Origin: Brevibacillus antibioticus
GTDB lineage: Bacteria; Bacillota; Bacilli; Brevibacillales; Brevibacillaceae
Direction: 5' to 3'
DNA length: 64,000 nt
Assembly: GCF_005217615.1 (NCBI RefSeq)
Contig: NZ_SZNK01000001.1
Span: forward strand, 5,814,501-5,878,500
Shown here: positions 9,354-19,320 of the stretch, in pieces
How positions within the stretch are numbered: the stretch's first letter is position 1
Layout of the letters: each line of letters starts with the position of its first letter
Notes under the pieces: generated by a model
What the model was told of the DNA's origin: nothing
Databases searched by the model: none
Seen by the model: the letters and a program-made list of their open reading frames with translations, nothing else
Position numbers and translations under genes: made by a program

Positions 9354-12300
9354 ATGGCAGTCCAATTTATACTGGGACGGGCAGGAACGGGGAAGACAGA
9401 ATCGATCCATCGGCAGATACAAGCCCGGCTGCGGGAAAAGCCGTTGGGTTCGCCTATGATTTTGCTCGTGCCGGAACAGGCCAGCTTTCAGGAAGAGTAT
9501 GCGCTAGCTACACTGCCAGAGCTGGGCGGTGTGATGGGGACGCAAGTGCTCAGCTTCGGTCGATTGGCTCACAGGCTTATGCAGGAGCTGGGCGATCTGA
9601 CTACCGTGCCTGTCGACGATCTGGGTAAGCATATGGTTTTACGCATGCTTTTGGAGCGACACAAAGAAGAGCTGAACGTATTTGGGCGCTCGGCGACGCA
9701 GCCTGGGTTTGCTTCTCAGCTCGGTCGTTTGATTAGCGAGTGCAAATCGTATGGGGTATCCTTCACCCATTCCGAGAATGTGGAATGGGGAGGAGCCAAT
9801 CTCAATCAAAAAGTACATGACCTTCGCTTGATTATGAATGCGTACGAGGCTTACTTGTCAGAGGGATATTGTGATGCAGACGACATCCTGAACCGAGTGG
9901 CCACGATGGTGCGTGATTCCATGTACATCAAGCAGGCTGAAATATTTATCGATGGCTTCACCGGGTTTACGAATCAAGAGCTGCGCTTGATCGATCAGCT
10001 GATGCAGCACGCCAAGCAGGTGACAATTGCGCTGACGCTTGACCCGAATGAACGTGACGCTTCTGTGGATGAACTAGGGCTGTTTCACCCTACACTGCGA
10101 ACATATCAAGCCTTGACACTGATGGCGCGTGAATCGAGTGTATCAATCGCCAAGCCGCTTTTATTGACCGAGGCACAGCGATTCAAGAGCAGTCCATGGC
10201 TGCGTCAGGTCGAACAAGTGTATTTCCAATGGGGAGACCCCCCGATCCCGGATCAGCCCGGACGAGCGGACGAAGTGACGATGCTCTCAGCAGTGAACAG
10301 GCGGGCAGAGGTGGAGGCTGTGGCGCTGAAGCTCCTGACTCTGTCGAGAGAAGAGGGGTACCGCTGGAAGGACATGGCGATTTTGCTTCGGGAAATCGGG
10401 ACGTACGCTGATGAGATATCGGCTGTGTTTACCGAATACGGCATCCCGCACTTCTTGGACCAGAAGCGTTCTGTCATGCATCATCCCTTGGTCGAGCTAG
10501 TTCGCTCGGCATTGGAGGTCATTGTTACGAGGTGGCGGTACGACGCTGTTTTCCGCTGCTTGAAAACAGACCTGCTTCTGCTGGATATCACCGATGAGCA
10601 TACAGCTCGCAAGGAAATCGACAGATTGGAAAACTACGTGCTGGCTCATGGTGTCTTTGGCTATCAATGGGCAGAAGAATCTGCTTGGCATTTCCGCGGG
10701 CAAGCTGGCGCTGAGGAAGACGCGAAAATCGATGAGTTGAGACGCAAATACGCAGCGCCGCTCCTGTCCTTTGAAAAAGAGATGAAGCAAGCAACGGGTA
10801 AAAACGTACAGGAAATGACCCTTGCCCTGTACAACCTTCTGATCGCGCTGGATGTGCCAAACAAGCTGGAGAATTGGCAGCGACAGGCAGAAAATGACGG
10901 TGATCTCGATGCAGCACAGGTGCACGGACAAGTATGGACGGGATTGATCGAGCTGATGGATCAGGTCGTGGAGGTCATGGGCGACGAGAGCATGGACCTG
11001 GCGACATTTGCCCGTGTGCTCGACAGCGGTCTGGAGACGATTGAATTGGGACTCGTTCCCCCGGCACTGGATCAGGTGCTGATCGGGGCCATGGAGCGCT
11101 CCCGTCAACCGGATGTCAAAGCTCTGTTTTTGCTTGGGGTAAACGAGGGCATTATTCCGTTGCGTCCAAAAGAAGAAGGAATTCTGGATGAGGCGGAACG
11201 TGAGCGACTGGCTGAAATGGGCATGTCTCTGGCACCGAGTGCGAAGCAACGGCTGATGGCTGAGCCTTACCTGCTGTACCAGGCGATGACGAGACCGTCG
11301 GAGAGGCTGATCCTGAGCTGTGCGTTGGCGGATGAAGAGGGCAAGGCACTGCTGCCTTCCTCTGTGTTCACCCGCATCCGGGAAGTGCTGCCGGATATCC
11401 CGCATCAGGTGTTTTATAACGAACCGACGGGGCAGTACGAGACCGATGCATTCTTGCTCGGTCATCCGAGACGTGTGTTCCGCCATCTATTGACGCTATT
11501 GCGATCGATGAAGAAAACAGGAGAGCTGCCAGACTTTTGGTGGGAGGTATACGACTGGTATATTCGCGCTTCTCCCGATGTCAAACGGGAGCAATGGCTG
11601 TTGTCCGGCTTGCGCTACTTCAATCGCCCGCAGGAGCTGGATTTGGAAACGAGCACGACCTTGTACGGCAAACAACTAAAAATGAGTGTATCTCGTCTGG
11701 AACGGTTCCAGTCATGTCCGTTCTCGCATTTTTCTTCCCACGGTCTCAGATTGGCGGAGAGAACGATGTACAAGCTGGAGCGTTTCGATGTGGGAGAGCT
11801 GTTCCATGCTTCACTCAAGCTAGCCGTTGAAAAAATGAATGAAGACAATCTGGAGTGGAGCAAGCTGACGGAAGACAATAGCATGCAGCTTGCAAATGTG
11901 GTTGTAGAAGAACTGGTTCCTGCGACTCGCAGCAGCATTTTGACGCGGACAGCCCGGTATCGTTATTTGTCCGGCAAACTAAAGCGGGCAGTTGGCCGCG
12001 CGATTTACGTACTCGGAGAGCATGCGAAGCGCAGCCGCTTTGCTCCAGTAGGACTGGAGGTTTCGTTTGGGCCGAATTCAGATTTGCCAGGATTGGCTTT
12101 AACACTTGAAAATGGCGTGGACCTTCAGCTAATCGGACGGATTGACCGCGTTGACCAATCACTGGATAGTGAGGTCCCATATTTGCGCGTGATTGACTAC
12201 AAGTCCAGTCCCAAGCAGCTGTCTCTCTCCGACGTTTGGAATGGCCTGAACTTGCAACTGCTCGTCTATCTCGATGTTGTCGTGGCGAATGCGGAGGAAT

Positions 12301-12851
12301 GGCTAGGGAAAAAAGCCGAAATGGGGGGCGTTTTCTACTATCAGGTAGCCGATCCTTTTGTGACAGCAAAACGATTGTTAACGGCAGACGAAGCAGCAAA
12401 GGAGCGGGCAAAGCGCTTGCGCATGAAAGGCTTAATGCTCGCAGACCCAGAGCTGGCTCGAATGATGGATGGCTATGTAGAACAAGGGGCGTCAGAGCTG
12501 GTGCCATTTGAAATCAAAAAGGACGGAACGCTTTCATCGCGATCATCTGTGGCAACAGCCGAGCAGTTCCAAGCCTTGACCTCCTATGTTCGCGATACCG
12601 TGAAGCAAATCAGTACGCGCATGACCAACGGGGAAATCCAGATCGAACCGTACACAAACGGGACGATGACTGCTTGCGATTACTGCTCGTACAAGCCAGT
12701 ATGTAAATTCGACGGAGATGCAGGCGGGAATGAGCACCGACAGCTTGCCAAATGGAACAACAAGCAAATATGGAGCATGCTGGCAGAGCAGCAGATGGCA
12801 GGAGAAGGAGGAATGACCGATGGCGGATCAACAATTGCAGGCCAAGCCTGA
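9354..12851 (+). CDS. addB: ATP-dependent helicase/nuclease subunit AddB
   Basis: The 1165-residue AddB subunit of the AddAB double-strand-break processing enzyme, the Firmicute counterpart of RecBCD. Walker A GRAGTGKT lies at residues 8-15. The C-terminal nuclease domain shows DYK (D948, K950). The iron-sulfur staple is intact: C788 pairs in sequence with C1108, C1111 and C1117 (CDYCSYKPVC), the arrangement known for AddB. The ATG at 9354 follows AGGGAAGGGG. The reading frame overlaps addA by 32 bp. AddB is expected to recognise Chi and cut the 5' strand. Confidence 0.95.
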   Translation: MAVQFILGRAGTGKTESIHRQIQARLREKPLGSPMILLVPEQASFQEEYALATLPELGGVMGTQVLSFGRLAHRLMQELGDLTTVPVDDLGKHMVLRMLLERHKEELNVFGRSATQPGFASQLGRLISECKSYGVSFTHSENVEWGGANLNQKVHDLRLIMNAYEAYLSEGYCDADDILNRVATMVRDSMYIKQAEIFIDGFTGFTNQELRLIDQLMQHAKQVTIALTLDPNERDASVDELGLFHPTLRTYQALTLMARESSVSIAKPLLLTEAQRFKSSPWLRQVEQVYFQWGDPPIPDQPGRADEVTMLSAVNRRAEVEAVALKLLTLSREEGYRWKDMAILLREIGTYADEISAVFTEYGIPHFLDQKRSVMHHPLVELVRSALEVIVTRWRYDAVFRCLKTDLLLLDITDEHTARKEIDRLENYVLAHGVFGYQWAEESAWHFRGQAGAEEDAKIDELRRKYAAPLLSFEKEMKQATGKNVQEMTLALYNLLIALDVPNKLENWQRQAENDGDLDAAQVHGQVWTGLIELMDQVVEVMGDESMDLATFARVLDSGLETIELGLVPPALDQVLIGAMERSRQPDVKALFLLGVNEGIIPLRPKEEGILDEAERERLAEMGMSLAPSAKQRLMAEPYLLYQAMTRPSERLILSCALADEEGKALLPSSVFTRIREVLPDIPHQVFYNEPTGQYETDAFLLGHPRRVFRHLLTLLRSMKKTGELPDFWWEVYDWYIRASPDVKREQWLLSGLRYFNRPQELDLETSTTLYGKQLKMSVSRLERFQSCPFSHFSSHGLRLAERTMYKLERFDVGELFHASLKLAVEKMNEDNLEWSKLTEDNSMQLANVVVEELVPATRSSILTRTARYRYLSGKLKRAVGRAIYVLGEHAKRSRFAPVGLEVSFGPNSDLPGLALTLENGVDLQLIGRIDRVDQSLDSEVPYLRVIDYKSSPKQLSLSDVWNGLNLQLLVYLDVVVANAEEWLGKKAEMGGVFYYQVADPFVTAKRLLTADEAAKERAKRLRMKGLMLADPELARMMDGYVEQGASELVPFEIKKDGTLSSRSSVATAEQFQALTSYVRDTVKQISTRMTNGEIQIEPYTNGTMTACDYCSYKPVCKFDGDAGGNEHRQLAKWNNKQIWSMLAEQQMAGEGGMTDGGSTIAGQA

Positions 12852-15800
12852 ACAATGGACGGACGAGCAATGGCAAGCGATTATCCAGCGCGGGAATAAT
12901 CTCCTGGTGGCAGCTGCGGCAGGCTCTGGGAAAACCTCCGTCCTGGTTGAGCGGATTATCCGACGCATCATGGACGAGAAGGACCCGGTTGGAGTGGATC
13001 AGCTGTTGGTGGTGACCTTTACCAATGCGGCAGCGGCAGAGATGCGTCACCGGATTGGCGATGCCTTGCGAAAAGCATTGAAAGATGACCCGCACTCTTC
13101 TCATCTGCGTCGACAACTGGCGCTGCTTCAGCGGGCGACGATTACGACGCTTCACTCGTTTTGCTTGGGGATTTTGCGCCAGTATTACTATCTGATTGAC
13201 CTCGATCCTGATTTTCGCATTGCTGATCAGATGGAAGGAGAGCTTTTGCGTCAGGATGTCTTGGAGGAACAGCTGGAGAGCTGGTACGAGAATGATGCGG
13301 ATTTTCATGCATTGGCTGATGTGATGCTGGATGGTCAAGACGATCATACCCTCACCATACTACTACTCCGGCTGTATGAGTTTTCACGCAGTCATCCGGC
13401 ACCAGAACAATGGCTCGGGGAAGCGGCCGGAATGTTTGCGGTCCACGATAAAAATGGTCTAGACGGACTGGAGTGGACCAGAAGCGTGCTGCGTTCTGTG
13501 GAGCTGGCACTCGGTGGAATGACTGCTAAGATGCAAAGGGCAATTCTGTTGGCGGGCTCACCGGAAGGGCCTGCTGGTTATTTGCCTTTGCTTGAGGCGG
13601 AAGCGGCTGCCCTTCAGCGTGCCGGAGCGGCTTGCAGAGATGGCTGGGAAGTAACCGTCGAAGCTGTCCGAGGGGTTGTATTTGCCAGGCTGCCTCCAGT
13701 GAAAGGCACAGATCCGCTCGTGAAGGAACAGGTGCAAGACCTGCGAAACAGCGTGAAAAAAGAACTGGCAGAACAAATCGAGCAGTACTTTTCTACGACA
13801 GCCGAGCAGTACGTTGCGGATTTGCAGCGGATTGCTCCTCACATGCAGACATTGGCAAGGCTGGTGACAGCATTTTCGGACGCATTTCAATTGGAGAAGC
13901 GCTCACGTGGCTTGGTCGATTTTGGCGACTTGGAGCATCTCGCTCTGCGCGTTTTAACCGAAACGAATGAGTCCGGGGAGACTATTCCTTCGTCTATCTC
14001 AACCCAATTGCGTGAACAGTTCGCTGAAGTGCTGGTAGACGAATACCAGGATATTAACCTCGTGCAGGAGACAATCTTGCAAATGGTTTCCCGAGATGGA
14101 GAGAATGGTCAGCCAGCGAATCGCTTCATGGTGGGTGACGTGAAGCAGAGTATTTATCGGTTCCGCTTGGCAGAGCCGAAGCTGTTTCTCGAAAAATATG
14201 TGACCTATCAAAAAGATGGTGATGCCGACGAAGCTTGCATCGGACGGCGTATCGATCTGGCAGCGAACTTCCGCAGTAGAAGGGAAGTCGTAGATGCCGT
14301 TAACTTTTTGTTTCGCCAGATCATGTCTCACGGGGTAGGTGAGATTGGTTATGATCCTTCGGCGGAGCTGATTAACCGCGCGTCTTATCCAGAAGCACAG
14401 CCGAACCGTTTGCAGACAGAAATGCATCTGATCGACCGGAATACAGCGATAGCAGAAGAAGGTCAGGCGGTAGTTGCAGAGGCGACAGATGAGGGCGAAG
14501 CAGGTATTCCCGAGGGAGAGTCCGTAGAGGAAGCGAGTGTTGCACAGCTGGAAGCACGACTAGTCGCCAGCCGTATTCGCCGCTGGATGGAGCCGGGAGA
14601 GGGAGAAGAGCCCCTGCTCGTTTTCGATAAAAAGGCAGGGGGAATGCGCCCGCTGGCCTATCGCGATATCGTTATTTTGCTTCGTGCGACCTCAGGCTGG
14701 GGGCAGACGATGCAAGAGGAGCTGCACGCGGCAGGAATTCCCGTCTATGCGGAGCAGACTGCGGGTTATTTCGCGGCGACAGAGGTAGAAACGATGCTCT
14801 CCTTGCTGCGTGTCATTGACAACCCGCTCCAAGACATTCCATTGGCAGCTGTATTGCGGTCTCCTATCGTCGGCTTGCGGGAGGAGCAACTTGCTCAAAT
14901 CCGCATTCACTACGCGACAGGGCCGTTTCACCAAGCTGTTCTCCAATATGCAGAAGAACGCCCGCCCCAAGAATCGTGGGAGAAAAGGCTGCGACAGTTC
15001 TTTGGCCGATTGGATCTATGGCGGACAGAGGCTCGCAGAGGTGCTTTATCGGAGCTGCTGACGATGCTGTACCGGGAGACAGGCTATCTCGATTATGTCG
15101 CGGCTCTGGAAAACGGTCAGCAGCGACAGGCCAACTTGCGTGCGCTCTATGATCGTGCCAGACAATATGAAGCTGGTTCCTATCGTGGCTTGTTCCGCTT
15201 TTTGCGCTTTGTTGACCGTCTGCAAGAAGCGGGTAATGATATGGGCGAAGCAAGAACCATCGGGGAAAACGAGGATGTCGTACGCATCATGACAATCCAC
15301 AAAAGTAAGGGGCTGGAGTTCCCTGTTGTATTTGTAGCGGGCATGGGCAAGCAGTTTAATACGATGGATTTGAAAAGCCAGTTTTTGCTGCATAAAGATT
15401 TGGGCTTTGGCCCAATGGCTGTTGAGCCCTCCATGCAGCTGCGCTATCCGAGTCTGGCTGCGCTGGGCATCCGGCAAAAGCTACGTCGGGATATGCTGGC
15501 AGAGGAAATGCGTGTGCTTTATGTGGCTTTGACGCGTGCACGCGAGAAGCTCATTCTTGTTGGTTCATCCAAGGATCTCGGAAAAAGTGTGACGGACTGG
15601 GGCAGACAAGATGACAGCGAGCGGCTCAGTGACGAAGATTTGATTCAGGCAAAGGGATATCTGGACTGGGTGGGGCGTGCGATGTTGAGACATCCTGGGG
15701 CAGGATTGCTGCGGGCGTATCCAGAGCAACAAGGCTCGGGGGACGTCGTGAGAGTCAGAAGTGTGCCGGATGATTCGGTTTGGTCGTTTCACTTCTATCA

Positions 15801-16647
15801 GGCAGATGAGCTCCGTGCCCAAGGAGAGTCAGCCAACGACGAGGCATCTCTGTGGGAGCGCATGACCATGCGAGAAGCGATCGCGGAACGACCGTCTGAT
15901 GATACTTTGCGAGAGATTGTCGCCAAGAGATTAGGATGGCAGGACCCGCATCCCATTGCGCCTCGAGTCGCTGCGAAATGGAGTGTCAGCGAACTCAAGC
16001 GACATGCCAAAGTCAGCAAAGGCGGACAGCCACTCACACTACCGTCGATTACGGGAAAGCCAAAGTTTTTGTCTGAGCAAAAATCCAATCGACTGACAGC
16101 AGCAGAAAAAGGGACAATCACGCACTTAGTGTTCCAGCACCTCGATTTGAAGCGTCCGCTGGATGAAGCGGATATTCGGGAGCAGGTGACGTCACTCGCG
16201 GCACGCCGCTTTTTGACTGACGAGCAGGTACAAGCAGTAGATGTTCCCCAGATCGCCCGATTCTTCGCAGATCCTTTGGGACAGCGAATGAAGTCGGCGG
16301 CGTTCGTGCATCGTGAATTGCCATTTACCCTCGTGCTTCCCGCATATGAAGTAGAAGCGGAGTTAGGTGAAGAGAGCAACGAGCAGGTTGTCGTCCAAGG
16401 GGTCATTGATTGCTTGTTGGAGGAACAGGATGGAAGCCTCGTCCTGATCGATTTCAAGACAGATTGGATGGCAAAAGAGGCGACTGCCGTAGCCATCGAA
16501 GAGATGAAGAGAAGATACGAAGGCCAGATCAGGCTATATGTCCGGGCGATCAAGCAGATCATCAAGCCAAAAGGGAACGTGTCTAGTTATCTTTATTTAC
16601 TCTCAGGTGGATTCTCTTTATCGTTTTCGGATGAAAGCATGGAATAG
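12820..16647 (+). CDS. addA: ATP-dependent helicase/nuclease subunit AddA
   Basis: The 1275-residue UvrD-family helicase plus nuclease that forms AddAB. Walker A AAAGSGKTS is at residues 32-40, Walker B VDEYQD near 406, the RFR motif (SIYRFRLAEP) near 450 and helicase motif VRIMTIHKSKGLEFP near 825. The C-terminal nuclease carries D1211 and K1213 (IDFKTDW). The ATG lies inside the addB 3' end with GGAGAAGGAGG ahead of it. It closes the sbcD-sbcC-addB-addA operon, after which a terminator is found. Confidence 0.96.
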   Translation: MADQQLQAKPEQWTDEQWQAIIQRGNNLLVAAAAGSGKTSVLVERIIRRIMDEKDPVGVDQLLVVTFTNAAAAEMRHRIGDALRKALKDDPHSSHLRRQLALLQRATITTLHSFCLGILRQYYYLIDLDPDFRIADQMEGELLRQDVLEEQLESWYENDADFHALADVMLDGQDDHTLTILLLRLYEFSRSHPAPEQWLGEAAGMFAVHDKNGLDGLEWTRSVLRSVELALGGMTAKMQRAILLAGSPEGPAGYLPLLEAEAAALQRAGAACRDGWEVTVEAVRGVVFARLPPVKGTDPLVKEQVQDLRNSVKKELAEQIEQYFSTTAEQYVADLQRIAPHMQTLARLVTAFSDAFQLEKRSRGLVDFGDLEHLALRVLTETNESGETIPSSISTQLREQFAEVLVDEYQDINLVQETILQMVSRDGENGQPANRFMVGDVKQSIYRFRLAEPKLFLEKYVTYQKDGDADEACIGRRIDLAANFRSRREVVDAVNFLFRQIMSHGVGEIGYDPSAELINRASYPEAQPNRLQTEMHLIDRNTAIAEEGQAVVAEATDEGEAGIPEGESVEEASVAQLEARLVASRIRRWMEPGEGEEPLLVFDKKAGGMRPLAYRDIVILLRATSGWGQTMQEELHAAGIPVYAEQTAGYFAATEVETMLSLLRVIDNPLQDIPLAAVLRSPIVGLREEQLAQIRIHYATGPFHQAVLQYAEERPPQESWEKRLRQFFGRLDLWRTEARRGALSELLTMLYRETGYLDYVAALENGQQRQANLRALYDRARQYEAGSYRGLFRFLRFVDRLQEAGNDMGEARTIGENEDVVRIMTIHKSKGLEFPVVFVAGMGKQFNTMDLKSQFLLHKDLGFGPMAVEPSMQLRYPSLAALGIRQKLRRDMLAEEMRVLYVALTRAREKLILVGSSKDLGKSVTDWGRQDDSERLSDEDLIQAKGYLDWVGRAMLRHPGAGLLRAYPEQQGSGDVVRVRSVPDDSVWSFHFYQADELRAQGESANDEASLWERMTMREAIAERPSDDTLREIVAKRLGWQDPHPIAPRVAAKWSVSELKRHAKVSKGGQPLTLPSITGKPKFLSEQKSNRLTAAEKGTITHLVFQHLDLKRPLDEADIREQVTSLAARRFLTDEQVQAVDVPQIARFFADPLGQRMKSAAFVHRELPFTLVLPAYEVEAELGEESNEQVVVQGVIDCLLEEQDGSLVLIDFKTDWMAKEATAVAIEEMKRRYEGQIRLYVRAIKQIIKPKGNVSSYLYLLSGGFSLSFSDESME

Positions 16648-16654
16648 TATGTTG

Positions 16655-16689
16655 GACCGTTAGAGTTATTAGCTCTGGCGGTCTTTTTA
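16655..16689 (+). terminator. Terminator after addA
   Basis: Stem GACCG (16655-16659) with CGGTC (16679-16683), plus an inner AGAG/CTCT pair, followed by TTTTTAG. Ends the recombination operon just before the repeat element. Confidence 0.75.
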
Positions 16690-16708
16690 GTAGAGCTGCT
16701 GTGGTAGG

Positions 16709-16910
16709 GGAAGAAGCGCATTTCCAGTCTACGCTTCGGCCTACGCCCAGCAAGGGGGGATTGACTGTCCGCTTCGAAATAAATGGCGGGAGCGCTTCAA
16801 ACGTAGAAGTTTCGATGAAGAATTTCATAGGTGAAGCTGAAATTCCCCGCCATTCATTTCGAAGCTAGGATGGGCTCCAGAGGCGCTTGGACTGGAAATG
16901 CGCTTCTTCC
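16709..16910. repeat. Composite repeat, part A, copy 2
   Basis: Second copy of the element at 3124-3324, in the same orientation. Outer arms 16709-16729 and 16890-16910 are again a perfect 21-bp inverted repeat, with a T-A to C-G change matched in both arms relative to copy 1. The inner stem is extended to 20 bp (16771-16790 with 16846-16865) with one mismatch. The loop has diverged more than the stems. Confidence 0.8.
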
Positions 16911-17002
16911 TACGTGGTTTTAGCTAACTGCTTGAAGATAGATTCAAGGAAGTGTCCCTCATTAATGTTTTAAAAGCCGGAAGAAATCAAAGCCATACGA
17001 AA

Positions 17003-17077
17003 GCACTGTCACATGTTTGGAAGGAGACCGCCCGAACGAAGAGAGGATACAGGCGACTGGAAAACATGTGGCAGGGC
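17003..17077. repeat. Composite repeat, part B, copy 2
   Basis: Second copy of the 75-bp hairpin at 3430-3504. Arms 17003-17018 and 17062-17077. The base pair closing the arms is T-A here and C-G in copy 1, a compensated change. The T-G wobble inside the arm is kept in both. The inner GGAAGGAGACCGCCCGAA block is identical. Confidence 0.75.
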
Positions 17078-17197
17078 TTCTCCCGACCACTACTGTCAGA
17101 AGACCACCACTAAAAATCTCACACAATAAGAACGTATGTGCTATCATTAGTTAGAATTTTCCTACTCATCTACTCAAATAGATAAGGAGTGAACTCA

Positions 17198-17665
17198 ATG
17201 AAGATGCTTTTCCAGTATAACTGGCAGGTACGGGACGAATGGATGGAGTGGTGCAAGCAGCTTCCATCAGAAGAATTGCTACGCGAGCGTACAGGTGGGG
17301 CTGGCACGATTTTGTACACCTTGTTTCACATTGCTGACGTCGAGTATAGCTGGCTTCGGGGTGTGCAAGGAAAGCCGGATGTTCAGGTGACATTCGAAGC
17401 GTACAAGACGCTAGAAAAGGTAAAGGAGCTATCAGATGCCTGGCGCCCAGAATTGCGTGATTTCATCGAAAATTGGTCAGACGAGAGGGGAAGCGAATCG
17501 GTAAAGGTCGCCTGGGATGATGAAGTGTACACGAAGGGGGAGCTGCTTCGTCATGTCATCGCCCACGAGATTCATCACATGGGGCAGTTGTCTGTTTGGG
17601 CGAGAGAGCTCGGTATTGCGCCTGTTTCCGCCAATGTCATTGGGCGCGGGTTAGCGCGCAGCTAG
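17198..17665 (+). CDS. DinB/YfiT-like family protein
   Basis: A 155-residue four-helix-bundle protein of the DinB superfamily. The metal-binding histidine pattern is visible: one in LFHIADVEYSWLRG (near residue 41) and a cluster in HVIAHEIHHMGQLS (near 125-134). Members bind divalent metal; some are thiol transferases using bacillithiol or mycothiol, but the substrate cannot be told here. ATG 17198 is preferred over GTG 17189 because AAGGAG at 17184 is then 8 bases away. It has its own transcript, after the repeat copy. Confidence 0.85.
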   Translation: MKMLFQYNWQVRDEWMEWCKQLPSEELLRERTGGAGTILYTLFHIADVEYSWLRGVQGKPDVQVTFEAYKTLEKVKELSDAWRPELRDFIENWSDERGSESVKVAWDDEVYTKGELLRHVIAHEIHHMGQLSVWARELGIAPVSANVIGRGLARS

Positions 17666-17782
17666 CCCTGACAAAAGCAGATCCAAACTGCACATGTGCA
17701 TAATTTTCCTCCAAACGGATCATACTCCAACTGATTTCAATCACGGTTGGAAGTGAATGACCCGCTTGGGAGGTCGCACAAG

Positions 17783-19204
17783 ATGTCATGGAAAAATCAA
17801 TTGCTAAGGAAAAAGTCAGTTGCGCAAATGCTGAAGCAGGTGGATAAAAACGAAGGCTCTCTCAAAAAGTCATTAGGTGCTTTTGACCTGACAATGCTGG
17901 GCATTGGCGCGATCATGGGAACAGGGATTTTTGTGTTAACGGGCGTTGCCGCTGCCTTGCATGCTGGACCGGCACTTGTTTTGTCTTTTGTTATTGCGGC
18001 ACTTGCCTGTGTGTTTGCCGCACTCTGCTATGCAGAATTTGCTTCGACTGTTCCGGTGTCAGGAAGCGCTTATACATACAGCTATGCGGCATTTGGCGAG
18101 CTTGTCGCCTGGATGATTGGGTGGGACTTGATTCTCGAATACGGGGTGGCTTGTGCTGCGGTGGCAAGCGGATGGTCGGGGTATGCCCAAGGATTGCTAG
18201 CCGGGTTTAACATCCACCTGCCGCATGCGCTTACGAGTGCGTTTGATACATCGAAAGGAACGATCATCGATCTACCTGCGGTCCTCATTATTGTCATCAT
18301 TACAGCTTTGTTGATGAAGGGAACGAGAGAGTCAGCGAGCTTGAATACCATCATGGTGTTAATAAAAATAACGGTAGTTGTCCTGTTCCTCGTCGTTGGG
18401 GTCATGTATGTCAAGCCGGAAAATTGGCGTCCATTTATGCCGTTTGGTTTTGCAGGAGTAGCGACTGGTGCCGCAACGGTGTTTTTTGCTTTTATCGGGT
18501 TTGATGCGGTGTCTTCTGCCGCCGAAGAAGTGCGCAATCCCCAGCGCGACATGCCAATCGGAATCATCTCTTCCTTACTCGTCTGCACGATTTTGTATAT
18601 TGCAGTCTCACTGACATTGACAGGGATTGTTCCGTACAAATTGTTAAATGTCAAAAATCCGGTCGCGTTTGCGCTCACCTATGTCAATCAGGACTGGGTA
18701 GCAGGCTTCATTTCGTTGGGAGCTATCGTCGGGATCACGACCGTTTTGTTAGTCATGATGTATGGACAAGCCCGGATGTTTTTTGCGATGAGCCGAGATG
18801 GCTTGCTCCCTGAGCTCTTCTCGCACGTACATCCCCGCACACAGGTACCACAAAAGAGCACGCTCGTCGTGGCTACATTAGTAGCAACCTTCGGTGGATT
18901 ATTGCCCCTCTCTAGCTTGGCCCAGCTCACCAACATCGGAACGCTGTTTGCTTTTATTTTGGTCTCAATTGGACTGGTTGTACTGCGTCGCACTCATCCA
19001 CAAATACCGCGGGCTTTTCGCGTCCCATTTGTTCCGCTTGTTCCCTTTCTCTCGGTTCTTTTTTGCGGATATCTCGTTTTCAACCTGCCTACGCTGACCA
19101 AGATCGGTTTTCTCAGTTGGCTGTCAGTCGGAGCGATTGTTTATTTTCTTTATGGGCGCAAACACAGTCGCTTGGCAAGAAAAGACGACTCCTCCCAAAC
19201 ATAA
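17783..19204 (+). CDS. Amino acid permease (APC superfamily, YfnA-like)
   Basis: A 473-residue integral membrane transporter with 12 or so helices. The APC hallmark GIGAIMGTGIFVLTG sits in helix 1 and FFAFIGFDAVSSAAEEVRNPQRDMP follows helix 6; both are diagnostic for the cationic amino-acid transporter branch including B. subtilis YfnA. ATG 17783 has GGGAGG 9 bases upstream, and an in-frame TTG at 17747 is a weaker choice. The substrate is probably a neutral or cationic amino acid. No T-box or other leader was seen in the 118-bp gap upstream. Confidence 0.88.
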   Translation: MSWKNQLLRKKSVAQMLKQVDKNEGSLKKSLGAFDLTMLGIGAIMGTGIFVLTGVAAALHAGPALVLSFVIAALACVFAALCYAEFASTVPVSGSAYTYSYAAFGELVAWMIGWDLILEYGVACAAVASGWSGYAQGLLAGFNIHLPHALTSAFDTSKGTIIDLPAVLIIVIITALLMKGTRESASLNTIMVLIKITVVVLFLVVGVMYVKPENWRPFMPFGFAGVATGAATVFFAFIGFDAVSSAAEEVRNPQRDMPIGIISSLLVCTILYIAVSLTLTGIVPYKLLNVKNPVAFALTYVNQDWVAGFISLGAIVGITTVLLVMMYGQARMFFAMSRDGLLPELFSHVHPRTQVPQKSTLVVATLVATFGGLLPLSSLAQLTNIGTLFAFILVSIGLVVLRRTHPQIPRAFRVPFVPLVPFLSVLFCGYLVFNLPTLTKIGFLSWLSVGAIVYFLYGRKHSRLARKDDSSQT

Positions 19205-19320
19205 AGGGCAGGTTCATCCGTTTAGGCATGTTCTACGTGAGCATGTCTTTGTTTGCTATCTGACAAGCGATCCCATTCATGGTAGAGTAAAAGCAACCAA
19301 AACGGCGAGGAGAGCAGGCT

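Noticed and set aside
5765-9422. Many long antisense frames under sbcC, addB and addA
   Set aside because: Long GC-biased coiled-coil and helicase genes give such shadows; none has family motifs.
17666-17782. T-box or amino-acid leader before the amino-acid permease
   Set aside because: The 117-bp gap lacks a T-box sequence, specifier loop or terminator.
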